From Humibacter ginsenosidimutans (GTDB lineage: Bacteria; Actinomycetota; Actinomycetes; Actinomycetales; Microbacteriaceae), in NCBI RefSeq assembly GCF_007859675.1, contig NZ_CP042305.1:2356001-2420000 (forward strand): a DNA stretch of 64,000 bases, read 5' to 3'. The notes under the pieces are model-generated. The model did no database searches. It saw only the letters and a list, made by a program, of their open reading frames with translations, and had not been told where the DNA came from. Both the position numbers and the translations under genes were made by a program. Of the stretch, positions 1-8,065 are shown piece after piece. Every line of letters starts with the position of its first letter. Positions within the stretch are counted from its first letter, which is position 1.

Positions 1-2184
1 ATACGCCCACGAGGCGTAGCCGAGCCCGAAGCCGAACTCCCGGGCCGGCGTGCGGCCGAGCCGGTCCCAGCCGCGGTGGCCGACGTCGACGCCCTCTGCG
101 TAGACGATGCGACCGTCGACAGGGATGCCGTCGGGCACCGGAACGTCGGCAGTGTGCGCCGGCAGCGTCCACGGCAGCCGCCCGCTCGGCTCCGTCGTGC
201 CCGTGAGCACGTCGGCCAACGAGGTTCCGGCCTCCTGGCCGGGCAGCCACCACCACAGCACGGACGCGACCTCGTCGAGCCACGGCAGCAGTACGGGTGC
301 GCCGGCATTGACGACGACGACGGTGTGCGGGTTGGCCTCGGCGACGCGGCGCACGAGCTCGTTCTGCCTGCCGGGCAGGTCGAGTGTCGGGCGGTCCCAG
401 CCCTCCGACTCGGTCTCGGGATTCGTACCGACGATCACCACGGCGACGTCGGCCGCGGCGGCGGCCGCGACGGCCTCCGCGATCTCCGCGTCGGCGCCGG
501 CCTCGGGGGCGAGGTGTCGCAGGTGCGCACGGGCGAAGCGGCCGAAGGCGCGCGCGTCGACGACCTGAAGCTCGATGCGCAGGCGGGCTGCGGCATCCTC
601 TCCGCCCTGCACTCGCAGCGTGACGGCCTCCGGGTTGGCGTACGAGGAGTCGAGCACCACCTCGGCGCCGACGACGTGGTCGGAGTGCGACACCCGTTCG
701 CCGTCCACCATGATGTCGTGCGCACCCACGGGAGCGATCTCCACAAGGTGCTCGCCCTGCGCGGTGAGCGCGATGGCCGTGGTGAGGCGAACGGATGCCG
801 CGGTGGCGGGCAGACCGGTCAGCCACACCGAGCCTTGGGCCGACGCGAGAACACGGGTCTCGAGCACGGCGCCACGAGCATCCAGCACCTCGGCGAGGAT
901 GCCGCACCCGCTGTCGGGTGCGATGAGTGCGGCATCCTCCACCTCCGGCGCGCCACTCGAGGTGCTGCCGCCGCGGTGCCGGGTGACGACGGCACGGGGG
1001 AACGCGGCGGCGAGCGCCTCGAGCGGGTCGGAGAGCAGCGGCGCGTCGACGTGTGCGCTGCCGCCGCCCTGCACGAACGGCTTCACCGCGTTCGCGCCGA
1101 TGAGCGCGATGCTGCCGACGGTCGACGGGTCGAGCGGCAGCAACCCTTCGTTGCGCAGCACCACCGTCGAGCGGGCGGCTGCCTCACGAAGAAGGTCGCG
1201 CACGGCGGCGGAGTCGGGCTCCGGGATGCCCGCATCCCGCTCGCGCACCCGCGCCCCGTCGCCCTCGCGAACCTCGAACGGCGTGCCGAGCGCGCCGACC
1301 CGCTCGGCCAGCAGCAGGATGCGTTCCACCTTCTCGTCGATCACCGACTCGGGAACGTCGCCGCGCTCGACCGCCGCGAGCAGATCGTCGTCCCACGGCC
1401 CGCCCGGGCCGGGCATCACGAGGTCGAGGCCGGCCAGCGCCGGCTCGACGGCCGACTTCGTCGCCAGCCAGTCGCTGACCACGACGCCGTCGTAGTCCCA
1501 CTCCCGCTTGAGCAGGTCGGTGAGAAGAGTGCGGTGGGCGGTGGCGGGCGAATCCTCGCCGAGCACCTCGATCTCGTTGTACGCGGCCATGATCGACCAC
1601 GCTCCGGTCTCGCGAATGACACTTTCGAACGGCGCCAGGTAGACCTCGCGCAGCGTGCGCTCGTCGATGACGGAGTGGTACTCGGTGCGGTCGGTCTCGG
1701 TCTCGTTGCCCACGAAGTGCTTCACGCACGCTCCGATGCCCTCCCGCTGCATAGCCGCGATGAAGGGAACAGCCAGGCCGGCGGTGAGCAGGGGGTCCTC
1801 CGAGAGACACTCGAAGTGCCGACCGCCGACCGGGCTGCGCTGGAGGTTGACCACGGGGGCGAGGATGACGTCGACGCCCTTGCGCCTCGCCTCGCCGGCC
1901 ATGACCGTGCCGAGCCGACCGAGCAGATCGCGGTCCCACGTCGCCGCGGTGGCGCTCGGGGCGGGGAGCTGGGCGGAGGGCGTGGCATCCTCATCGACAC
2001 CGCGAACGCCGATGGGGCCGTCGGACATCGTGATGGATCGGAGGCCGATCTCGCCGAGGGCGTGCAGCGTCCACGTCGTGGCTCCGGTGAGCAGGCGCAC
2101 CTTGTCGGTGAGGCTCAGCCGTGCGACGTCCGGGGTCGGCGCGGGGGCGTCGGCTTCGGCCGGGAGGGCGGGGGTGAGGGTCAC
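1..2184 (-). CDS. Glycoside hydrolase family 3 beta-glucosidase (C-terminus cut by window edge)
   Basis: Reading leftward from GTG at 2184, 728 codons stay open to the first base, so the C-terminus is missing. The (beta/alpha)8 domain carries the GH3 landmarks KHFVGNETETDRTEY and VVVSDW; Asp238 in SDW is the expected nucleophile. A second alpha/beta domain follows (LLREAAARSTVVLRNEG...), with a PA14-like insert at about residues 400-520, the arrangement of many bacterial beta-glucosidases that hydrolyse terminal beta-linked sugars. No signal peptide is visible, so it is probably cytoplasmic and acts on imported oligosaccharides. The GTG was chosen because GGAG lies 7 bases upstream. It diverges from a TetR regulator across a palindrome, which suggests local repression. 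The substrate cannot be told from sequence. Confidence 0.93.
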   Translation of the reverse strand, partial: MTLTPALPAEADAPAPTPDVARLSLTDKVRLLTGATTWTLHALGEIGLRSITMSDGPIGVRGVDEDATPSAQLPAPSATAATWDRDLLGRLGTVMAGEARRKGVDVILAPVVNLQRSPVGGRHFECLSEDPLLTAGLAVPFIAAMQREGIGACVKHFVGNETETDRTEYHSVIDERTLREVYLAPFESVIRETGAWSIMAAYNEIEVLGEDSPATAHRTLLTDLLKREWDYDGVVVSDWLATKSAVEPALAGLDLVMPGPGGPWDDDLLAAVERGDVPESVIDEKVERILLLAERVGALGTPFEVREGDGARVRERDAGIPEPDSAAVRDLLREAAARSTVVLRNEGLLPLDPSTVGSIALIGANAVKPFVQGGGSAHVDAPLLSDPLEALAAAFPRAVVTRHRGGSTSSGAPEVEDAALIAPDSGCGILAEVLDARGAVLETRVLASAQGSVWLTGLPATAASVRLTTAIALTAQGEHLVEIAPVGAHDIMVDGERVSHSDHVVGAEVVLDSSYANPEAVTLRVQGGEDAAARLRIELQVVDARAFGRFARAHLRHLAPEAGADAEIAEAVAAAAAADVAVVIVGTNPETESEGWDRPTLDLPGRQNELVRRVAEANPHTVVVVNAGAPVLLPWLDEVASVLWWWLPGQEAGTSLADVLTGTTEPSGRLPWTLPAHTADVPVPDGIPVDGRIVYAEGVDVGHRGWDRLGRTPAREFGFGLGYASWAY

Positions 2185-2242
2185 GCCTATACTCCAAAAC
2201 AGGCTCGTCGTTGAGGGGGTCGCAGGCCATAGTGACACGGTT

Positions 2243-2260
2243 ACTTACTTGTCAGTAAGT
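2243..2260. promoter_or_regulatory. TetR-type operator between the GH3 gene and its TetR regulator
   Basis: Perfect 7-bp arms ACTTACT and AGTAAGT are separated by TGTC. The site lies in the 200-bp divergent region, 59 bases upstream of the GH3 start and 126 bases upstream of the regulator start. Size and symmetry fit a TetR-family dimer; binding by the adjacent regulator is inferred. Confidence 0.7.
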
Positions 2261-2385
2261 TAAACGGATAACGGTTGTGTAACGCGACGACGCTTCGTCG
2301 CGTTCGCGCGCCGCCCCGACGACGGCCGAGCTCGAGCCTCGAGCAGGGCACCGCCGTGACCCGAGCCCGACAGGAAGGATCCGCC

Positions 2386-3096
2386 GTGTCGCATTCCGAA
2401 GACGCTCCCGGCGACGACGCGGTCAAACCGCTCTCGAAGCAGCAGGCGCGCACGCTCGAGCGCAGGGAGGCCGTGCTCAAGGCGGCCATGAGCGTGTTCG
2501 GCGCGCACGGCTACAACAAGGGGGCTCTCGTCGAGGTGGCCCAGCAGGCCGGCATGACGCACGCCGGAGTGCTCCACCACTTCGGCAGCAAGGAGGGACT
2601 GCTGGTGGCCGTGCTGCGCTACCGCGACGGCGAGGCCGTCGACGGGGTGGCGGGCAGGCCGCAGGTGACCGGCCCCGCGTTCCTCTCGCACCTGCTCGAC
2701 ACCGTCGACACGAACACGCACCAGCGCGGCGTCGTGCAGACCTACGCTGTGCTGTCGGCCGAGTCGGTGACCGACGGCCATCCGGCCCAGGAGTACTTTC
2801 GCGGCCGCATGGCAGGCCTGCGCGAGAAGCTGATCGGCGTCATCCGCGACGTGGTCGGCGACGGCCCGTCGGAGAAGGACCTGAACGACGCGGCGAGCGC
2901 GATCATCGCGGTGATGGACGGGATGCAGGTACAGTGGCTGCTCGATCCGGATGCCGTCGACATGCCCGGCACCGTCGAGCTCGTGATGAACGAGATCGTC
3001 GACCGACTGGCATCCGGCCATGCGGCGCCCAGCGCCAGAGAGCGTGCAGAGGCCGCGCTGGAGGAGCAGAGCTCTTCGCCGGCCGTGGAGCAGTGA
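2386..3096 (+). CDS. TetR/AcrR family transcriptional regulator
   Basis: 236 residues. The N-terminal helix-turn-helix covers about residues 25-70 (VLKAAMSVFGAHGYNKGALV, then VAQQAGMTHAGVLHHFGSKE), followed by an all-helical ligand domain. GTG 2386 was chosen because AGGAAGGA stands 6 bases upstream; the frame stays open further upstream, but there it runs across the operator region. It is divergent from the GH3 beta-glucosidase and probably represses that gene and itself through the 2243-2260 palindrome. The ligand is unknown; a sugar or glucoside would fit the neighbour but is only inferred. The C-terminus is Glu/Ala/Ser rich and unremarkable. Confidence 0.9.
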   Translation: MSHSEDAPGDDAVKPLSKQQARTLERREAVLKAAMSVFGAHGYNKGALVEVAQQAGMTHAGVLHHFGSKEGLLVAVLRYRDGEAVDGVAGRPQVTGPAFLSHLLDTVDTNTHQRGVVQTYAVLSAESVTDGHPAQEYFRGRMAGLREKLIGVIRDVVGDGPSEKDLNDAASAIIAVMDGMQVQWLLDPDAVDMPGTVELVMNEIVDRLASGHAAPSARERAEAALEEQSSSPAVEQ

Positions 3097-3339
3097 GCGG
3101 CCGCCTGCCCGACAGTCGGACTCCGCCTGCTCCGTGACCGGTCGCGACGTTCATCCTTGACACCCGAGCGCTGAGCCGACACACTTTCATCACGCCGTGG
3201 CAGAAGTGAGTTCCAGGCGCATCGAGCGCGCACTTCGACTGTCTTGTCGACCCGGAGTCCTCGGGGGTCCGACCCACGCGCGCCGAGCGCGCCGACTCGT
3301 CGTCGCGCACGTTCCGCCTGCTGTTCGAAGGAGAGCACC

Positions 3340-6300
3340 GTGATCAGATCCGTCATGCGTCCACGCCGATCGACGAAGGTGGTGACCCTTCTCACGACCG
3401 CGGCTCTGACGCTCGCCGGACTCAGCCTGATCGGCAGCCTTCCCGCCAACGCTGCGGATGCCCCGCTCTCGCAGGGCAAGACCGCCACCGCCTCGTCGTC
3501 GAACGGCGGCAACACCGCCGACAAGGCCGTCGACGGCGACCTCGGCACCAGGTGGGAGGCCGACTGGGGCACCGACACGACGGTGGACGCCGACCACCCG
3601 GAGTGGCTGCAGGTCGACCTGGGGTCGTCTGCCGACATCGGCTCGGTGACGCTCGTGTGGGAGACGGCCGACGCCAGCGCCTACACGGTGCAGACCTCCG
3701 ACGACGCCTCGAACTGGACGACCATCGACACGGTCACGGATGCCTCGGGCATCAGCTGGTCGGGCAGCCAGGGCACGCAGACGCTCACGGGCACCGGCCA
3801 CGGACGCTACGTGCGGGTGCTGATGACGGCGCGCGGAGACGGGTCGTACGGCCCGTCGCTCTGGGAGTTCCAGGTGTGGGGTCCGGACGGTGACGGCGGA
3901 ACCGGCGGCAACGCCGGCGATCCGGGTGACACGGGCGGAACCCGCGGGGCGGGCGGAGCCGGCGGCGACGCGACCTGCCCGACCACGAACATCGCGCTCA
4001 ACCAGCCGGCGAAGGCGTCGAGCGTGCAGAGCGACGCGAACGCGGCATCCGCTGCCGTCGACGGCAACGCCACGACCCGCTGGTCGAGCGCTGCCAGCGA
4101 CCCGCAGTGGCTGCAGGTCGACCTCGGTTCGAGCCAGGCGATCTGCGGGGTCTCGATCGCATGGGAGGCTGCATACGCCAGCGCTTTCGAGGTGCAGACC
4201 TCTGAGAACGGCACCGACTGGACCGACATCTACTCCACGACCACGTCGACAGGTGGCACGCAGAACCTCGACGTGACGGGCAGCGGACGGTTCATCCGCA
4301 TCTACGGCACCGCGCGCGGCACCACCTACGGCTACTCCGTCTACGAGTTCCAGGTGTTCTCGACCGGAGCCGACGGCAACGACGACCCGACGCTGAACGC
4401 GGGATGCCAGCCGGACGGCAGCTACGTCGCCCCCGCCGCCCCCGACTTCGGCGACAACGTGGTCATCCTCGACCCGAGTATGACGAACGCGCAGATCAAC
4501 GCGAAGCTGGCCGCGGTCTCGAACGAAGACGAGTTCTCCACGAACCGGCACCAGGTGTACTTCCTGCCAGGCACCTACGGCTGCGGCACCGACACCGACA
4601 ACACCACGGCGACGAACATCATCAACGCCGATGTCGGATTCTACGAGTCGGTGGCGGGCCTCGGCGCATCGCCCGACGACGTGACGATCAACGGCGCTCT
4701 GCACGTCGAGCCCGTGCAGTCCGACCCCACCCAGCCGTGGGCCGCACAGAGCCCCGGCTCGCTGGACAACTTCTGGCGGAGCTTGAGCAACGTGAAGATC
4801 AACCCGATCCAGCAGCCGGTCGGCGATGACGCGTCGCGGCAGTACCCGGAGGGCGTCACCGACCAGAACACGATGCGCTGGGCCGTGTCGCAGGCATCCC
4901 CGCTGCGTCGTGTCGACATCACCGGAAACCTCACGCTCTTCGGCCGCTTCGGCGCCTACGCCTCCGGCGGCTATCTCGCCGACTCGAAGGTCGCCGGTCA
5001 GGTGGTGAACGGTTCCCAACAGCAGTGGTACACACGCGACAGCGAGATCGGCAGCTGGAGCAGCGCCGTGTGGAACCAGGTGTTCTCCGGCGTGACGGGC
5101 GCACCGAGCGACACGACGTACCCGAGCCCCGCGTACACGACCCTGAGCACGACACCCGAGAGCCGTGAGGCTCCGTTCCTCTACGTGGACGGCGGCGAGT
5201 ACAGGGTGTTCGTGCCGAACGCCAGGCAGAACGCCTCCGGCGTCGACTGGTCGACGGATGCCTCGGCAGGCACGTCGCTGCCGATCGGCTCGTTCTTCAT
5301 CGCGAAGCCGAGCGACTCGGCCCAGACGATCAACGCGCAGCTGGCAGCGGGCAAGAACCTCATCATCACGCCCGGCGTCTACGACCTCAGCGAATCGCTG
5401 AAGGTGACGCGCGCCGACACGGTGATCCTGGGCCAGGGCGAGGCGACGCTGTCGCCCACGAACGGCAACGCCGCCATCGAGATCGGCGACGTCAAGGGCG
5501 TGAAGGTCACCGGCGTCACGATCGACGCCGGCGCGACGACGAGTGACGTGCTCATTCAGGTCGGACCGAAGGATGCCACGGCATCCGACCCCGCCGACCC
5601 CACAACGCTCAGCGACGTGTTCGTGCGCATCGGAGGCGCGCACGCGGGCAGCGTGAAGACGGCCATCGTCGTGAACAGCGACAACGTGCTGCTCGACGAC
5701 ATCTGGTCGTGGCGCGCCGACCACGGCACCGGCGTCGGCTGGACGACGAACACCGCCGAACACGGCCTGGTCGTCAACGGCGACCACGTGACAGCCACGG
5801 GCCTGTTCGTCGAGCACTACCAGCAGGCCCAGGTCGTGTGGAACGGCAACGACGGAACGACCGTGTTCTACCAGAGCGAGCTGCCGTACGACCCGCCGAC
5901 CCAGGCGGACTGGATGGACGGCACTCGCGACGGCTACGCCTCCTACCAGGTGGCGGACACGGTGACGAGCCACGACGCATACGGCCTCGGCATCTACTCG
6001 TTCTTCGACCCCACGCGCGAGAAGGACGGCGTCGACCAGAACGTGTTCGCCGCCTCGGCGATCCAGGCGCCGGTGAACCCGAACGTGACGTTCCATCACG
6101 TGGTGACGCAGTTCCTGAACGGGGGCGGCGGCATCCAGCACGGGGTGAACAGCACGGGCGACACCGTGTCAGCCACTTCGCCGACCGGGTCGACGGCATA
6201 CATCGTGGACTACCCGGCGGCGGGCACGCCGGCCACGGCGATCACGTTCGCGACGTCGCCTGCGGCTCCGGCGGCATCCGGGTGGTACCGGGGTCCGGTG

Positions 6301-7119
6301 TCGCTGACCGTCGGCGTCACAGGCGACGACTCGGCCGCGCTGACCGCGAGCGTCGACGGCGCTGACGCGACTCCGGTGACCGGGGCGCTGACCCTCGGCG
6401 ACGGCGACCACACGGTGACCGTGACCGCGAAGGATGCCGACGGTGATGTCGAAGCCGTCGCGAGCTGGACCGGCAAGGTCGACGGCACCGCGCCGACGGT
6501 GTCCGCGTCGCGTGACGCCGAGAACTCCACGGTGCAGCTCACCGCGGGTGACAGCGGCTCGGGGGTGGCGGGCATCGAGTACGCCGTCGACGGCGGAGCC
6601 TGGCAGCCCTACTCGGCACCGGTCGCCCTGACCGGCACGCACACGGTCGCCTACCGGGCGACCGACGCGGCGGGCAATGTGTCGAAGGACGCGTCGATCG
6701 ACGTCGCGCCCGCGATCGTGCTGAGCCCCGCCGGCTCGGTGCGACCGGGCAGCACCGTGAACCTCACCGGTTCGTTCGTGCCGGACGGCGCATACTCGCT
6801 CGTGCTGCACTCCACGCCCGCCACCGTCGGGGCCGCGAAGGCCACGGGCGGAGCGGTCTCGACGGCCTTCGTCGTACCGGCCGGCACGGATGCCGGATCG
6901 CACGTCGTGCAGCTGGTCGACGCCGACGGCAACGTGGTGGCATCCGCACCGCTCACGGTCACGGCTGCCGCGACCGGTACGACCTCGGGCACGGCGACAG
7001 GCGATTCGACGTCGGGGCTCGCCTCGACGGGCAGCGACCTCGCCATGCCGCTGATCGTCACCGTGCTGCTCCTGCTGCTCGGAGCGGCGGCGATCCTGCT
7101 GCGCAGGCGCCGGGCGTAA
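3340..7119 (+). CDS. Secreted, LAXTG-anchored surface protein with two F5/8 type C domains and tandem beta-helices
   Basis: 1259 residues. GTG 3340 follows AAGGAG by 6 bases. A signal peptide (RRSTKVV, hydrophobic core, ANA-AD cleavage) is followed by two discoidin/CBM32-like domains at about 40-182 and 210-342, joined by a Gly-rich linker. Two repetitive parallel beta-helix blocks follow at about 355-600 and 640-960 (typical phrase NLIITPGVYDLSESLKV), the tandem layout of GH55-like proteins. Then come Ig/chitobiase-like repeats at about 990-1190 (TDAAGNVS). The protein ends with LASTG, a hydrophobic helix and RRRRA, a class E sortase (LAXTG) sorting signal. It is therefore probably a wall-attached polysaccharide-binding or -degrading protein. 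I cannot place catalytic acids, so enzyme activity is unproven. A strong hairpin terminator follows. Confidence 0.85.
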   Translation: MIRSVMRPRRSTKVVTLLTTAALTLAGLSLIGSLPANAADAPLSQGKTATASSSNGGNTADKAVDGDLGTRWEADWGTDTTVDADHPEWLQVDLGSSADIGSVTLVWETADASAYTVQTSDDASNWTTIDTVTDASGISWSGSQGTQTLTGTGHGRYVRVLMTARGDGSYGPSLWEFQVWGPDGDGGTGGNAGDPGDTGGTRGAGGAGGDATCPTTNIALNQPAKASSVQSDANAASAAVDGNATTRWSSAASDPQWLQVDLGSSQAICGVSIAWEAAYASAFEVQTSENGTDWTDIYSTTTSTGGTQNLDVTGSGRFIRIYGTARGTTYGYSVYEFQVFSTGADGNDDPTLNAGCQPDGSYVAPAAPDFGDNVVILDPSMTNAQINAKLAAVSNEDEFSTNRHQVYFLPGTYGCGTDTDNTTATNIINADVGFYESVAGLGASPDDVTINGALHVEPVQSDPTQPWAAQSPGSLDNFWRSLSNVKINPIQQPVGDDASRQYPEGVTDQNTMRWAVSQASPLRRVDITGNLTLFGRFGAYASGGYLADSKVAGQVVNGSQQQWYTRDSEIGSWSSAVWNQVFSGVTGAPSDTTYPSPAYTTLSTTPESREAPFLYVDGGEYRVFVPNARQNASGVDWSTDASAGTSLPIGSFFIAKPSDSAQTINAQLAAGKNLIITPGVYDLSESLKVTRADTVILGQGEATLSPTNGNAAIEIGDVKGVKVTGVTIDAGATTSDVLIQVGPKDATASDPADPTTLSDVFVRIGGAHAGSVKTAIVVNSDNVLLDDIWSWRADHGTGVGWTTNTAEHGLVVNGDHVTATGLFVEHYQQAQVVWNGNDGTTVFYQSELPYDPPTQADWMDGTRDGYASYQVADTVTSHDAYGLGIYSFFDPTREKDGVDQNVFAASAIQAPVNPNVTFHHVVTQFLNGGGGIQHGVNSTGDTVSATSPTGSTAYIVDYPAAGTPATAITFATSPAAPAASGWYRGPVSLTVGVTGDDSAALTASVDGADATPVTGALTLGDGDHTVTVTAKDADGDVEAVASWTGKVDGTAPTVSASRDAENSTVQLTAGDSGSGVAGIEYAVDGGAWQPYSAPVALTGTHTVAYRATDAAGNVSKDASIDVAPAIVLSPAGSVRPGSTVNLTGSFVPDGAYSLVLHSTPATVGAAKATGGAVSTAFVVPAGTDAGSHVVQLVDADGNVVASAPLTVTAAATGTTSGTATGDSTSGLASTGSDLAMPLIVTVLLLLLGAAAILLRRRRA

Positions 7120-7137
7120 CGGCCTTCGGCTCAGACG

Positions 7138-7177
7138 ACGAGGCGGCCGCCTCGCACTCGCGGGGCGGCCGCTTCGT
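7138..7177 (+). terminator. Hairpin terminator after the surface protein
   Basis: Arms of 14 bases (ACGAGGCGGCCGCC and GGCGGCCGCTTCGT, with one G-T pair) enclose a 12-base loop, 18 bases past the stop codon. There is no long T tract, as is common in actinobacteria. Confidence 0.75.
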
Positions 7178-7396
7178 TCGGCATCTGACGCGCCCAAGGC
7201 ACGCGCGAGCCGCGCGCCGACGGCGGGATCGCCGCCGAGCGGCTCCTCGATGAGCTGATGACCAGGTTCGTGGATTGCCCGACCAGGGCTGACCACCGTG
7301 TCGCGGCGTTAGCACCTCGTAAGAGTCCGCGGCACAGGCGTATCGATGTCGTGAGGCCCACGGTCATCCAGGGTGCCGCCGCCACACGCTGGACAC

Positions 7397-7954
7397 ATGA
7401 CATCCACCGGTCATGCGTCCATCACCGCCACCCCATCGCGTCTGCGCCGACTCGTTATCGGCGACCATGTGTGGGGACGCTTCGAGACCCGCGTGCTGGA
7501 CCGCGGCGGCACCATCGTGCAGCACGTGCTCGTGGTCTACCCGCCCGGCACGAACGAGTACGAGCGCGGGCTGCTCTGGTTCGCGCGCACCTGGCCGTGG
7601 CTCGGTGCTCTGGTCGGTATCGGTGCGTTCATGCTCTTCGGCGATGTCATGCCCTCCGGCCCGCTCACCGCCATCGTGTTCGGGGCATATGCGGCCGGCG
7701 TCATCGTCGGGCTGTGGCTGACCAGACGCATCCGTCCTCGCGTACGACGTGCCATCGCCACCGTGCCGAGGGACTCGCGTCCCCGGTGCTCGGACGGCAC
7801 GCTCAGCGTCATCCGTCGTGCCGTCGGCGATCTCGAACAGATCGACCGACAGGAAGCCGACGGCGAGGTTGATCCCGTGGAGTTCGAACTCGAGTGGGGC
7901 CGCGTCTACGCGGCGCTCGACCGCGCGGACGTGCGTCCGAAACGCGCGCACTGA
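7397..7954 (+). CDS. Small membrane protein, DUF6611-like
   Basis: 185 residues. After a polar N-terminus with LVVYPPGTNEYERGLLWF come two hydrophobic helices (WPWLGALVGIGAFMLFG and LTAIVFGAYAAGVIVGLWL), then a charged cytoplasmic C-terminal half (VRRAIATVPRDSRPRC...). The VVYPPG phrase and the two-helix layout recall actinobacterial DUF6611 proteins, but I place it from memory only. No function is known. ATG 7397 was preferred to the in-frame ATG 24 bases upstream because homologous similarity seems to begin after it; no convincing ribosome site marks either. It converges on the DEAD-box helicase gene, with a shared hairpin between them. Confidence 0.75.
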   Translation: MTSTGHASITATPSRLRRLVIGDHVWGRFETRVLDRGGTIVQHVLVVYPPGTNEYERGLLWFARTWPWLGALVGIGAFMLFGDVMPSGPLTAIVFGAYAAGVIVGLWLTRRIRPRVRRAIATVPRDSRPRCSDGTLSVIRRAVGDLEQIDRQEADGEVDPVEFELEWGRVYAALDRADVRPKRAH

Positions 7955-7995
7955 CTCGATCCGGCACGGTCGGCTCCGACGCGACCGTGGGAAGA

Positions 7996-8044
7996 ACGAA
8001 CGGACCGGCCGTCTCGCTTGTGCGAGAGCGGCCGGTCCGTTCGT
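7996..8044. terminator. Bidirectional hairpin terminator
   Basis: Perfect 15-bp arms CGAACGGACCGGCCG and CGGCCGGTCCGTTCG, with a nested 6-bp TCTCGC/GCGAGA stem and a TTGT loop. It lies between convergent genes (DUF6611-like and DEAD-box helicase) and can serve both. Confidence 0.85.
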
Positions 8045-8065
8045 CGGGGTCGTGTGCTGTTCGGA

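Noticed and set aside
76..2214. 712-codon + strand frame opposite the GH3 gene
   Set aside because: The minus strand encodes GH3 motifs continuously to the window edge; the + frame has no protein-like segments.
3190..6141. 983-codon open frame antisense to the surface-protein gene
   Set aside because: It is a shadow produced by high GC; it has Arg/Val-rich, domain-free sequence, while the opposite strand encodes clear domains with a signal peptide and ribosome site.
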